NCBI RefSeq assembly: GCF_001676385.1
Contig: NZ_LYVJ01000003.1
Coordinates: forward strand, 62,001-126,000
Origin: Stenotrophomonas maltophilia
GTDB lineage: Bacteria; Pseudomonadota; Gammaproteobacteria; Xanthomonadales; Xanthomonadaceae
Reading direction: 5' to 3'
Length of the DNA stretch: 64,000 bases
The notes below the pieces were generated by a model. That model worked only from the letters and a program-made list of their open reading frames with translations, did not search any database and was not told the DNA's origin. Positions 28,446 to 36,889 of the stretch are shown one piece after another. The position numbers and the translations under genes are program-made. Position 1 is the stretch's first letter. Each line of letters starts with the position of its first letter.

Positions 28446-29818
28446 GCCAGACCAAGAACTTCAACCTGCCCGACCTGGGCGAAGGCCTGCCGGACGCGAC
28501 CATCGTGGAGTGGTTCGTCAAGGAAGGCGATGTGATCAAGCTGGACGAGCCGCTGGTCTCGATGGAAACCGCCAAGGCCGTGGTGGAAGTGCCCTCGCCG
28601 GTGTCCGGCAAGGTACTGAAGCTGTCCGGCGCGGCCGGTGACATCATCGCGACCGGCTCGGTGCTGGCCAGCTTCGAGATCGACCCGAGCCTGCCGCAGC
28701 GCGCCGATGGCCAGGACACCGGCCACGGCCATGGCCACGCCCCGGCACCGCCCGCAGCGGCACCGACCCCGCCCCCGCTGCCGAGTCCGGCAGCGGCCGC
28801 CGCCGAAGATGCCAAGGCCGAGCGCGATGACGCCGGTACCGTGGTCGGCGCGATGCAGAGCTCCAATGCCGTGCACACCGAACAGGCCCTGGCCGTCGGT
28901 GGCGTCAAGGCCGTGCCGGCCGTGCGTGCGATGGCGCGCAAGCTGGGCGTGGACCTGAGCCGCGTGTGTGCCACCGGCAGCGACGGCGCGGTGACCATGG
29001 CCGACGTCAAGCAGGCCGCCGCCGCCGGCACCGCCAAGCTTGGCGCCACTCCGGCGCCGGTTGCAGCCGCCGCGTATGCCGCGCCGGTGCAGGTGCCTGC
29101 CCCGGCGCAGAGCGAAACCCGCACCCCGCTGTCCGCCGCCGGCAAGCCGATGCGTACCCAGCCGCCGGGCGTGGTTGCCAAGGGCCAGCCGGAGCCGCTG
29201 AAGGGCGTACGCCGCAACATGGCGCGGGTGATGGCCGACGCACACAGCAAGGTCGTGCCGACCACGCTGAACGACGACGCCGACATCCACGCCTGGCTGC
29301 CGGGCAACGACGTCACCGCCCGCCTGGTGCGTGCCATCGTGGTTGCCGCGCAGAAGGTGCCGGCGATGAACGCCTGGTTCGATGGCGAAGCGCTGACCCG
29401 CACCCTGCACGCGCAAGTCGACATCGGCATCGCCGTGGACACCGACGACGGCCTGTTCGTGCCGGCGTTGCGCAATGCCGACATGCTGGATGCACGTGGC
29501 ATCCGCGAAGGCGTCAACCGCCTGCGCGAGCAGGTGGAATCGCGTTCGATCGCCGCCTCGGAACTGAGTGGCTACACCATCTCGCTGTCCAACTTCGGCA
29601 TGTTCGCCGGCCGCTACGCGACCCCGGTCGTGGTGCCGCCGTGCGTTGCCATCGTCGGTGCCGGCCGTGCCCGCCACCAGATGACCCCGGTGATGGGCGG
29701 CGTGGAAGCGCACAAGGTGATCCCGCTGTCGGTCACCTTCGACCACCGCGCAGCCACCGGCGGTGAAGCCGCCCGCTTCCTGCGCGCGCTGATGGATGAT
29801 CTGGCGCTGGCGAACTGA
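28442..29818 (+). CDS. Dihydrolipoamide acyltransferase (E2) of the 2-oxoacid dehydrogenase complex
   Basis: E2 transfers the acyl group from lipoyl to CoA. The 458 residues hold one lipoyl domain (residues 1-80, lipoylation site SMETAKAVVEVPSPVSG), a long Ala/Pro/His linker, a peripheral-subunit-binding domain (VKAVPAVRAMARKLGVDLSRVCATGSDGAVTMADV) and a catalytic domain. The usual HxxxDG active site reads FDHRAATGGEAARF: the His is kept, but the Asp position is Thr. Its start overlaps the SH3 gene stop. E3 is not encoded nearby. A strong terminator follows. Confidence 0.92.
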   Translation: MSQTKNFNLPDLGEGLPDATIVEWFVKEGDVIKLDEPLVSMETAKAVVEVPSPVSGKVLKLSGAAGDIIATGSVLASFEIDPSLPQRADGQDTGHGHGHAPAPPAAAPTPPPLPSPAAAAAEDAKAERDDAGTVVGAMQSSNAVHTEQALAVGGVKAVPAVRAMARKLGVDLSRVCATGSDGAVTMADVKQAAAAGTAKLGATPAPVAAAAYAAPVQVPAPAQSETRTPLSAAGKPMRTQPPGVVAKGQPEPLKGVRRNMARVMADAHSKVVPTTLNDDADIHAWLPGNDVTARLVRAIVVAAQKVPAMNAWFDGEALTRTLHAQVDIGIAVDTDDGLFVPALRNADMLDARGIREGVNRLREQVESRSIAASELSGYTISLSNFGMFAGRYATPVVVPPCVAIVGAGRARHQMTPVMGGVEAHKVIPLSVTFDHRAATGGEAARFLRALMDDLALAN

Positions 29819-29842
29819 TCCACCGCCCAGGCCGGTAAATGC

Positions 29843-29876
29843 AAAAGGCTGCGATCCTCCGGGATCGCAGCCTTTT
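29843..29876 (+). terminator. Rho-independent terminator after the E2 gene
   Basis: A 15-bp stem (AAAAGGCTGCGATCC with its complement) around a short loop is followed by TTTTC; the A4/T4 ends make it active in either direction. It lies 25 nt after the E2 stop and precedes the convergent membrane-protein gene. Confidence 0.85.
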
Positions 29877-29895
29877 CTTCATCCGCGTGCCGGCT

Positions 29896-30453
29896 TCAGT
29901 GGCGCGCCTTGGCACGCCGGTAGGGCTTGTCGCCGCCACCGCGTGGGGTGCCGGCTTCAGGGTTGATGCACACGCGGCCATCGCAGATCGCCGCATCCGA
30001 AGCGTAGTACGCCTGCAGCACCGGCAACGCATCGTCGTAGCGCTGCAGCGCTTCCTTGCTGCTTGCCAATTCGCCGCGGTAATAGCCCAGCACCGCCCAG
30101 CCGACGATCAGCACCAGCACCAGCAGGCCACCGGCGGCGATGCTCCACATCCACAGCGTGGCGCCGGTACGCCGCAGGACCGTGGCAGCGGCGGCAAGAT
30201 CGCGCCCGTACTGTGCGGTAACGGGTGCCACGGCGTCCTTCGCATCCGATGCGATGCGTGCACTGGCACCGCCCACGATGGCTTGAACCTTGCGGTTGAG
30301 TGCCTCCATGTCCGCCTGCAGCGATTGCACGCACTGGTCAAAGGTTGCCTGCATGCGCGTCTCGCGCTGCTCGAACCTGGACAGCATGGCGGCCTGCAGC
30401 CGCAGAGAGTTCTGAAGCGCCGCCAGCACGGCGGCGGGGTCCTGTTCGCCCAC
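29896..30453 (-). CDS. Single-pass membrane protein in the T4SS-effector cassette
   Basis: The 185-residue protein is unrecognised. A coiled-coil-like N-terminus (residues 1-90, Gln/Ala/Arg-rich, EQRETRMQATFDQCVQSLQADMEALNRKVQ) precedes one transmembrane helix (LWMWSIAAGGLLVLVLIVGWAVLGYY, near 100-125) and a short tail with two Cys (ICDGRVCINPEAG). It uses a GTG start with GGAG upstream and begins 27 nt after the putative effector stop. A partner role in the cassette, as a second immunity or adaptor protein, is guessed from position. Confidence 0.65.
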   Translation of the reverse strand: MGEQDPAAVLAALQNSLRLQAAMLSRFEQRETRMQATFDQCVQSLQADMEALNRKVQAIVGGASARIASDAKDAVAPVTAQYGRDLAAAATVLRRTGATLWMWSIAAGGLLVLVLIVGWAVLGYYRGELASSKEALQRYDDALPVLQAYYASDAAICDGRVCINPEAGTPRGGGDKPYRRAKARH

Positions 30454-30479
30454 CCTGTCCGCTCCCCCCGGTGCGCCGT

Positions 30480-31523
30480 TCAGGCGTCCATGCTGCGTGC
30501 GTGCGGCTGATGGCGCTGTGCGGCGTCCGCGTTCTGGGCCTGCACCTGCACCTGCTCCTGGGCCGCCTGGCCCTGCTGCGCCAATGCGGCCACTTCCGGC
30601 GACTGTGCGATGTTCGCGGTGGCACGATTGAAGGCGGCATCGTCGCCGGCATACAAGGCACTGGCCATGCGGTCCAGTTCCGCATCCCCGGTGGAGAAGC
30701 CAGCATTGCCGCCCTGCCGTGGTGCCGCGCCGTCATTGGCGCTGATGCGCAACGGGCCCGAACCGGAATGCGACTTCGCGTCCGGGTCCAGCGGCACCGT
30801 CTTCTCGCCATCGCGCGGCGGCTGGATCCTGCGGTCGTCGCCGTCGTACCACTGCTTGCCATCGAACCAGTAGCCGCTGCGGTGCGAGCCAAGGCCGACA
30901 TCCTGGTGCAGGTTCTCGCCGAAGTCCGGCGCGTCCACGGTCTTGCCGTCCTTGTCCTTGGGCAGCGATGGCGTGATGTCGGCCGCCTTCATCAACGTGC
31001 TGGTGACGCCGTTGCTGTTGTTGTAGAGCGGCGAATACTCCATCTGTGCATCGTTGATCTGCTGCCCGGCCGCCTTGGCCGCAGCGAGCTTCTTTTCCAG
31101 TTCCTGGTCGCTGCCCTGCCAGACCACCTGGCGTTCGTGGGTCTCGCCGGGGAGCGGCCAGTCGGGCGAGCGCTGCTCGCCCACCATCACCTTGCCCTCG
31201 GCATTGCGCTGCAGTGCCGGATCATCCAGCCGCGCCTGGTCCAGCGGCACCCGGGCATGGCTGCCATCGGCCTGGCGCCGGCTGACGAACTGCTGCGGCG
31301 GTTCATACGGCGCTGCATCCACCTGGATATGGCCGTAGTTGTCCGAGCCCAACAGGGTACTGCCGGCCAGGTTGGACAGCGCATTGCCTTCAGGCTGCGT
31401 ATCGGGGCCGCCGCGAACCACCTGCTGGCTGCCATCGGAATGTTCGAACAGCAGGTAGGTATGCCGCCGCCCGGCCGCAACCGGGCTGGCCCCTACGATG
31501 ATCTTCGCGTTGCCATCCGGCAT
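30480..31523 (-). CDS. Candidate T4SS-type toxic effector (X-Tfe-like)
   Basis: The 347-residue protein has an N-terminal toxin-like domain (HTYLLFEHSDGSQQVVRGGP, DNYGHIQVDAAPYEPP) with MEYSPLYNNSNGVTSTLMKAADI near residue 165, a pattern seen in C-terminal domains of secreted toxins with papain- or NlpC-like fold. The C-terminus ends in a helical, Gln/Ala-rich tail (AALAQQGQAAQEQVQVQAQNADAAQRHQ), reminiscent of the XVIPCD secretion signal of Xanthomonadaceae T4SS effectors. It lies 3 nt after a putative lipoprotein gene, the usual immunity position. Effector status is inferred from layout and tail; the catalytic residues were not assigned. Confidence 0.6.
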   Translation of the reverse strand: MPDGNAKIIVGASPVAAGRRHTYLLFEHSDGSQQVVRGGPDTQPEGNALSNLAGSTLLGSDNYGHIQVDAAPYEPPQQFVSRRQADGSHARVPLDQARLDDPALQRNAEGKVMVGEQRSPDWPLPGETHERQVVWQGSDQELEKKLAAAKAAGQQINDAQMEYSPLYNNSNGVTSTLMKAADITPSLPKDKDGKTVDAPDFGENLHQDVGLGSHRSGYWFDGKQWYDGDDRRIQPPRDGEKTVPLDPDAKSHSGSGPLRISANDGAAPRQGGNAGFSTGDAELDRMASALYAGDDAAFNRATANIAQSPEVAALAQQGQAAQEQVQVQAQNADAAQRHQPHARSMDA

Positions 31524-31526
31524 GGC

Positions 31527-32003
31527 TCAATCTCCCAGATGGGCGGGCGTACGGGACACATCGAGGTGCTGCACGCGCACGCCGTCTTCCGATTCCAGCG
31601 TCACGATCCAGTGCACCGGCGTGGGCGGCGCGGTAACCCGCTGGTCTGCCGGCGGTGGCGGTGGCGTCTGCAGGCTGCAGTAGAAAGCGGCCTTGATGGT
31701 GGGCGCCTGCGGCTGCGACGGCTGGCAGTCAAAGCCTTTCGCACGCAGGTGCTGCACCGCCTCGGCCAGTACGCTGCCGGGGCCTGCCCACTGGACGAGC
31801 TGGGCCTTGCCCGCAGCCGTGGACTGCTGTTCGTGGAAACGGGACGCTTGCTGTCCGGTGTCATTCATGGCGGAACATCCTGTCGCAGATGTCAGAAGGA
31901 ACAGGGAAACCAGAAGCGGGGCGACGGCGGACCGTGCCGCCCCGGGGACACGTATCCTGCCTCTGCCCCGGGCGCGCCCGGGACGGGGAAAGGTGGTAGC
32001 CAC
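31527..32003 (-). CDS. Putative lipoprotein, possible immunity partner of the effector
   Basis: The gene is read to encode a lipoprotein with hydrophobic SAVAPLLVSLFLLTSATGC and a periplasmic domain (GKAQLVQWAGPGSVLAEAVQHLRAKGFDCQP, AFYCSLQTPPPPP, VHWIVTLESEDGVRVQHLDVS). Immunity proteins of T4SS toxins are often lipoproteins encoded directly upstream of the toxin, as here. The start is uncertain: GTG at 32003 includes the signal sequence, while ATG at 31868 with AGGA upstream would exclude it. A Pro-rich run lies near the middle. Confidence 0.6.
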   Translation of the reverse strand: MATTFPRPGRARGRGRIRVPGAARSAVAPLLVSLFLLTSATGCSAMNDTGQQASRFHEQQSTAAGKAQLVQWAGPGSVLAEAVQHLRAKGFDCQPSQPQAPTIKAAFYCSLQTPPPPPADQRVTAPPTPVHWIVTLESEDGVRVQHLDVSRTPAHLGD

Positions 32004-32149
32004 GCTGGAGTTGCCCCGCTGCAGTGTCGACGGGCAGAAGCTAGCATGGAACCCTCGGCGGAAACCGCAGAAAAATCCTAGAAACCTGTAGGAAAATCCC
32101 TCAACGTGACGTACGTACAGAAACCGGGTGCGGTTCCCTACCCTTCTGC

Positions 32150-32536
32150 TCAGTCGCGCGCCACCAAGCCTTCTGCACGGCTGTAGACGCGCAGGCGGTG
32201 GCCATCGGGATCGACACCGACGAAGGTATGACCGAATTCCAGCATCACCGGCGGCTGCAGGATCTGCACGCCGAGCGTACGCCACGCCTCGTGCATCTGC
32301 TGCACGGCGTCGGGGCTGGCGACCACCATCGCCAGTTCGGCCGCACCGGCCTGTGCGGACACCGGCGGCTGCACGTCATCGCGCTGCCACAGGCCGAGTG
32401 CGGCGCCATCGCCGAGCAGGAACAGGGCGAACCCGGGCGACTGCTCAATCGGTGGCGCGCCGAGAATGCCACTGTAGAAGGCGGCGCTGGCGGCGACGTC
32501 ATTCACGTACTGCAGCAGGGTACTGGGCTTGAACAT
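32150..32536 (-). CDS. VOC-family (glyoxalase/bleomycin-resistance-like) protein
   Basis: The 128-residue protein is one VOC domain (MFKPSTLLQYVNDVAASAAFYSGILG..., FALFLLGDGAALGLWQRDD, MLEFGHTFVGVDPDGHRLRVYS). The metal-ligand pattern is only partly visible, so the substrate is unknown. It lies downstream of a WYL-domain regulator on the same strand, a common pairing in proteobacteria, so regulation by that protein is likely. A REP pair separates them. Confidence 0.85.
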   Translation of the reverse strand: MFKPSTLLQYVNDVAASAAFYSGILGAPPIEQSPGFALFLLGDGAALGLWQRDDVQPPVSAQAGAAELAMVVASPDAVQQMHEAWRTLGVQILQPPVMLEFGHTFVGVDPDGHRLRVYSRAEGLVARD

Positions 32537-32596
32537 GGGGAAGCTCCGTTGTTGGGAGCCTCCATGGTGCTGCGGCCCTGCTGACAGATTCTGTCA

Positions 32597-32685
32597 GTAG
32601 AGTCGACTGTTAGTCGACTGCTCTCTTCCTTCAACCTGCCTAAACCCCGCGCTGCGCGCGATAGTCGACTAACAGTCGACTCTAC
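32597..32685. repeat. Inverted pair of GTAG-headed REP elements (GTCGACTGTTAGTCGAC stem)
   Basis: GTAGAGTCGACTGTTAGTCG begins at 32597 and its inverse ends in CTAC at 32685. The stem matches the pair at 4549-4636. It lies between the VOC and WYL genes. Confidence 0.9.
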
Positions 32686-32709
32686 CCCCGCTCCTGGCTG
32701 TTGCTGTGG

Positions 32710-33417
32710 TTATGAGCGATCCAGCCAGTCCGGCGCGATGCCCTGTGCCTTCTGCCAGCGCCGTAGCAGGGTGGCGCGCGGTACTCGATAATGCTCTTCC
32801 AGCACGCGCACCTGGCGGATACGGTCCAACCGGAAATGGCGGAAGTCCCCACGGCTCTCGCACCACGCTGCGAGCATCGGCACTTCGTCGAAGTAGCCCA
32901 GCGCGAACGGCCAGACGATGCGCTCGCTGCGCTGGCCGTGCGCATCCTCGTAGCCGAACTGCAGGCGTTGCTGCGAACCGACCGCCTCACGCACGGCCTG
33001 CAGGCGCGCGGACGGTACCTTGATGCCCGGGCGTGAGGGACCCACACGCAGGCCGCTGTCACGCAGCGCTTCGCGGCGCGCCGCAGGCAACACATGCGCG
33101 ATGCGCGCCAAGGCATCACGGGCAGCCCCGGCCAGCGCCGGCTCGGTGCGCGCCGCGACCCAGCGCAGGCCCAGCACCAGTGCATCGATCTCGGCCGGTG
33201 GCAGGGTCATCGGTGGCAGGGTATCGCTCGGCGCCAGCTGGTAGCCGACGCCGGCCTCGCCACGCAGGTCGGCACCCTGCTCGCGCAACGTTTCGATGTC
33301 GCGGTACAGCGTACGCAGGCTGATCCCCAGCGCATCGGCCAGCACCTGCCCGGCCACCGGTCGTCGATGGCGGCGCAGCAGCTGCAGCAGCTGGGTCAGG
33401 CGCAGTGCACGCGACAT
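32710..33417 (-). CDS. YafY/WYL-domain transcriptional regulator
   Basis: The 235-residue regulator has an N-terminal HTH (LTQLLQLLRRHRRPVAGQVLADALGISLRTLYRDIETLREQGADLRGEAGVGYQL) and a C-terminal WYL-type domain (LQFGYEDAHGQRSERIVWPFALGYFDEVPMLAAWCESRGDFRHFRLDRIRQVRVLEE). Here the canonical WYL triplet is altered and only the surrounding fold is kept. It overlaps the stop of the NAD(P)-binding gene (TGATG), so the two are probably one transcript. It probably senses a small ligand or nucleic acid and controls the VOC gene. Confidence 0.87.
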   Translation of the reverse strand: MSRALRLTQLLQLLRRHRRPVAGQVLADALGISLRTLYRDIETLREQGADLRGEAGVGYQLAPSDTLPPMTLPPAEIDALVLGLRWVAARTEPALAGAARDALARIAHVLPAARREALRDSGLRVGPSRPGIKVPSARLQAVREAVGSQQRLQFGYEDAHGQRSERIVWPFALGYFDEVPMLAAWCESRGDFRHFRLDRIRQVRVLEEHYRVPRATLLRRWQKAQGIAPDWLDRS

Positions 33418-34052
33418 CAGCCGACCAGTGCGCTCGATGCCACCACATGCTCGCCCGGCTGTGGGGCCAGCGCAGCCTCGACCAGCGCCTTGGCGATTTC
33501 ACCGGCCGGATTGATCCGCCATGCCCGCGGAAGTACCGGCCCCAGCGCCCCGAGTACCGTCAACGCGAAACGCTCGCCGCGGCGCACCTCGTTGCGCTCG
33601 CCCCCGATCAGCCCTGGGCGGACCAGGGTCAACGAGGCGAAGCCCAACGCGCGCAGGTCACGCTCCAGCTCGCCCTTCACCCGGCTGTAGAAGACCGGCG
33701 ACTGCGGATTGGCGCCGGCGGCGGAATTCAGCACATAGGCCCGTGCGCCTTGCGCCTGCGCCAGCCGGGCGAACGCCAACGGGTAGTCATGGTCGATTCG
33801 GTGGAAGGCCGCACGGCTGCCCGCCTGGGCAAGGGTGCTGCCGAGCGCGCAGATGACCGCATCCACGCGCGCCCACCCGGGCGAGGCGGGCAGCGCGTCG
33901 AACGCCAGCACCGGATTCTCCAGCTTGCCGAGGGTCAACGCCAGGGGGCGACGAGTAGGCGCCACCACGGCGCTGCAGCGCGGGTCGTCCAGCAACCTGG
34001 GCAGGGCCAGTCCACCGACCAGTCCGGTGGCTCCAAGCAACATCACGCGCAT
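33417..34052 (-). CDS. NAD(P)-binding protein (atypical SDR, NmrA/HIM1-like)
   Basis: The 211-residue Rossmann protein starts MRVMLLGATGLVGGLALPRLL, a GATGxxG dinucleotide-binding loop. Downstream are VDAVICALGST, HDYPLAFARLAQAQGARAYVLNSAAGANPQSPVFYSRVKGELERDLRALGFASLTLVRPGLIGG, a YxxxK-like SRVKGE segment with Tyr-Ser, and a C-terminal AINPAGEIAKALVEAAL. This is the HTATIP2/oxidoreductase-like atypical SDR group. The ATG at 34052 has GGAGG upstream. It is translationally linked to the WYL regulator. Confidence 0.87.
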   Translation of the reverse strand: MRVMLLGATGLVGGLALPRLLDDPRCSAVVAPTRRPLALTLGKLENPVLAFDALPASPGWARVDAVICALGSTLAQAGSRAAFHRIDHDYPLAFARLAQAQGARAYVLNSAAGANPQSPVFYSRVKGELERDLRALGFASLTLVRPGLIGGERNEVRRGERFALTVLGALGPVLPRAWRINPAGEIAKALVEAALAPQPGEHVVASSALVG

Positions 34053-34156
34053 CCCCACCTCCACTGCGGCATCCTGTCGCCATCGTAGCCGTTCAAGCCG
34101 TCGGTGGCCGCGCCGATATGCTGGAACCAACCCCTGCCAGCCCCAGGATCTGCTTC

Positions 34157-35695
34157 ATGACGGACCAGCCCGAACACCGCCCCGCATCCGGCACGGCCCT
34201 CGGGCCGCCGGCACGCGTGCGCGCGGTGGCCGGCGATGGGCAGGGTAACCGCGTGGTGCTGCAGGGCGGCGGTAGCGCGGCCCTGCAGCAGTTGTTCACG
34301 GGGGCCGACGCGCCGGAGCCACTGCTGGCAGCGTTTGCCAATGGCATGGCCACCCTGCCCGGAGAACTGGGCGACATGGGTGACCGCCTGCAATCGGCGC
34401 AGGCCAGCGCCGATTGGCCCCGTTACGGCCGTGCGATGCGGCAGCTGATCGACAAGTACATCCGTACCATCGAGCAGCATTCGCCGGATGGGCAACCGGA
34501 GAGCCTGCGCCTGTCCGAGCAGCTGCGGCTGCTGCTGGGCGGCGCAGTGGTGGCGCTGCTGCAGCACGACCCGGACCTGCGCGAACAGGCACAGGCGCTG
34601 GCCCTGCGCCTGCGCCAGTGGCAGCCGGGCACCGCGCTTGAGCCGATCGAACAGGGCGTGCGCGAGCTCGGCCATCAGGTCGGCGTGCGTGCCGAGAGCT
34701 GGCAGGAGCAGCAGGCCCTGCTGCTGGAACTGTTCGCACTGTTGCTGGAGAACGTCAGCGAGTTGCTGGATGACCGCAGCTGGCTGCAGGGCCAGATCGC
34801 AGCGGTGCGCCAGTTGCTGGACCGGCCATTGGCAGCCGAGGCGGTGGAGCGTACCCGCGCCGAACTGCGCGAGGTGATCTACAGGCAGGGCCTGCTTCGC
34901 CAGGGCATCGACGATTCGAAGGCAGCGATGCGCGGGCTGATGGGGGAGTTCATCGACCGCATGGACGGCATGGCCGCCAGCACCGGCGAGTACCACGACC
35001 GGATCAGCAGCTACGCATTGCAGTTGCGCGAAGCGCGCAGCATCGCCGATCTCAACCAACTGCTGCAGGAAGTGATGCGCGACACTGGCAAGGTGCAGCA
35101 GCAGGCCGCACAGGCCCGCGACCATCTGGCCAGTGCGCGGCAGGAAGTGGAGCGCGCAGAGCAGCGCATTGCCGAGCTGGAGCAGGAACTGCGCGCCGCC
35201 GGTCACCTGGCCCGCATCGATCCACTGACCCAGGCGCTGAACCGCCGCGGCCTGGACGAACTGCTGCAGCGCGAGCTGGCCCGTGCCGCACGCAACAACT
35301 CACCGCTGGGCGTGGCGGTGATCGACCTGGACGATTTCCACCAGACCAACGACACCCATGGCCATGCAGGCGGCGATGCAGTACTGCAGCACCTGGTGGC
35401 CGCGTGCAAGCTGCTGCTGCGCGCCACCGACGGTATCGCGCGGCTGGGCGGTGACGAGTTCGTGCTGGTACTGCCGGACACCCCGGGCGCCGACAGCATG
35501 GCCACAGTGCAGCGCCTGCAGCGATCACTGGCGCATCGCGTACTGACCGTGCAGGACCGGCGCATCCCGGTGCATTTCAGCGCCGGCCTGGCGCAGTGGC
35601 AGCCCGGCGATGACGCCGAGGCCCTGCTGCGGCGCGCGGATGAGGCGCTGTATGCAGCCAAGCGGCAGGGCAAGAACCGCGTGCAGGCAGGGTGA
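34157..35695 (+). CDS. GGDEF-domain diguanylate cyclase with uncharacterised helical N-terminus
   Basis: The 512-residue protein ends in a GGDEF domain (ARIDPLTQALNRRGLDELLQREL; VIDLDDFHQTNDTHGHAGGDAVLQHL; RLGGDEFVLVLPD), with all catalytic motif residues intact, so it probably makes cyclic di-GMP. Residues 1-340 form a long helical, Gln- and Leu-rich region without transmembrane segments, ending in a coiled coil (VQQQAAQARDHLASARQEVERAEQRIAELEQEL). No RxxD inhibitory site is obvious. The ATG at 34157 has AGGA nine bases upstream. A REP pair follows. Confidence 0.92.
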   Translation: MTDQPEHRPASGTALGPPARVRAVAGDGQGNRVVLQGGGSAALQQLFTGADAPEPLLAAFANGMATLPGELGDMGDRLQSAQASADWPRYGRAMRQLIDKYIRTIEQHSPDGQPESLRLSEQLRLLLGGAVVALLQHDPDLREQAQALALRLRQWQPGTALEPIEQGVRELGHQVGVRAESWQEQQALLLELFALLLENVSELLDDRSWLQGQIAAVRQLLDRPLAAEAVERTRAELREVIYRQGLLRQGIDDSKAAMRGLMGEFIDRMDGMAASTGEYHDRISSYALQLREARSIADLNQLLQEVMRDTGKVQQQAAQARDHLASARQEVERAEQRIAELEQELRAAGHLARIDPLTQALNRRGLDELLQRELARAARNNSPLGVAVIDLDDFHQTNDTHGHAGGDAVLQHLVAACKLLLRATDGIARLGGDEFVLVLPDTPGADSMATVQRLQRSLAHRVLTVQDRRIPVHFSAGLAQWQPGDDAEALLRRADEALYAAKRQGKNRVQAG

Positions 35696-35715
35696 GGAAC
35701 CAGCGTGCAGACGCT

Positions 35716-35787
35716 GTAGCGCCCGAGCCCATGCTCGGGCGGCGGCGCGCAGCGCCGTAGAGCAGCCGAGCGTGGGCTCGGCTCTAC
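35716..35787. repeat. Inverted REP pair (GTAGCGCCCGAGC and GTAGAGCCGAGCC)
   Basis: A GTAG at 35716 heads a CCCGAGCCCATGCTCGGG hairpin; the opposite unit GTAGAGCCGAGCC ends at 35787. The two stems differ slightly, so it is a mixed pair between the diguanylate cyclase gene and the DUF808 gene. Confidence 0.85.
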
Positions 35788-35790
35788 AAA

Positions 35791-36717
35791 TCATTTCCCG
35801 CGCAGCTTCTGGAAACCGGTCACCGCTGCCAACACGATGGCACCCGCGATGATCCCGACCACCAGGTTGCCCACCGCATTGACCAGCCAACCCCACTGCC
35901 CTTCACCGCCCAGCGCCTGCACCGCGTGGTGCAGCGCCGGCACGTTGTGGACCAGGATGCCTCCACCGACCAGGAACATGGCGATGGTGCCCGCCACCGA
36001 CAGGAACTTCATCAACCAGGGCGCAGAAGCAACCAGCCCGCGACCCAGCACCGCCAGGGCGCCCCCCTTGCGCGACAGGTACAGGCCGACGTCGTCGAGC
36101 TTGACGATACCCCCCACCAGTCCGTAGACGAACACGGTCATCGCCAGCGCGACCACGCTCAGGGTCAGGATCTGGTTGGTGAAGGCTGCGGTCGCGACCA
36201 CCCCCAGGGTCAGCACGATGATCTCGGCCGAAAGGATGAAGTCGGTACGGATGGCGCCCTTCACCTTGTCCTTCTCCCACGCCACCATGTCCACCTGCGC
36301 ATCGGCCAATGCCCTGCGGCGCTCGGCCTGATGCTGCGCATCCTCATCCGAAGAATGCAGGAAGCGGTGCGCCAGCTTCTCCACGCCCTCGAAGCACAGG
36401 TAGGCACCACCGATCATCATCAACGGAACGATCAGCGGCACGTTCCAGCCGCGGCTGTGCAGCCAAGCCTCCAGCGCGCTGATCGCCAGCGCCGCCGGCA
36501 CCAGGATCACCTTGTTGACCAGCGATCCCTTGGCCACCGCCCACACCACCGGCAGCTCACGGTTGGCATTGACCCCGGTCACCTGCTGCGCGTTCAGTGC
36601 CAGATCGTCCCCCAGCACGCCCGCGGTCTTCTTCGCCGCGACCTTGGTCAGCACCGAAACGTCGTCAAGGAGCGAAGCAATATCGTCGAGCAGGGCAAAC
36701 AGGCTGGCACCGGCCAT
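35791..36717 (-). CDS. DUF808-family (YedI-like) integral membrane protein
   Basis: The 308-residue membrane protein opens with the family hallmark [43 protein letters not shown]. Several hydrophobic helices follow, with [40 protein letters not shown] and a variable VEKLAH segment. DUF808 proteins are conserved inner-membrane proteins of unknown function; YedI is the E. coli member. The length is typical. The gene is divergent from the ABC1 kinase gene. Confidence 0.9.
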   Translation of the reverse strand: MAGASLFALLDDIASLLDDVSVLTKVAAKKTAGVLGDDLALNAQQVTGVNANRELPVVWAVAKGSLVNKVILVPAALAISALEAWLHSRGWNVPLIVPLMMIGGAYLCFEGVEKLAHRFLHSSDEDAQHQAERRRALADAQVDMVAWEKDKVKGAIRTDFILSAEIIVLTLGVVATAAFTNQILTLSVVALAMTVFVYGLVGGIVKLDDVGLYLSRKGGALAVLGRGLVASAPWLMKFLSVAGTIAMFLVGGGILVHNVPALHHAVQALGGEGQWGWLVNAVGNLVVGIIAGAIVLAAVTGFQKLRGK

Positions 36718-36889
36718 GGGGCGTCCAAAGATGAATAAGGGAATGGACCGATTCTGACCGATCGGGCGTGGACTGCGGAAGACATCGGATTCACCGCGCG
36801 CCTACCCTGCTCCGGCCAGACTGGGGCAACCATCCCGATCCACCGTGCAGGGCCCGGTGCTGCAGGATGCCGCCTGCAAGGAGCGTCGC

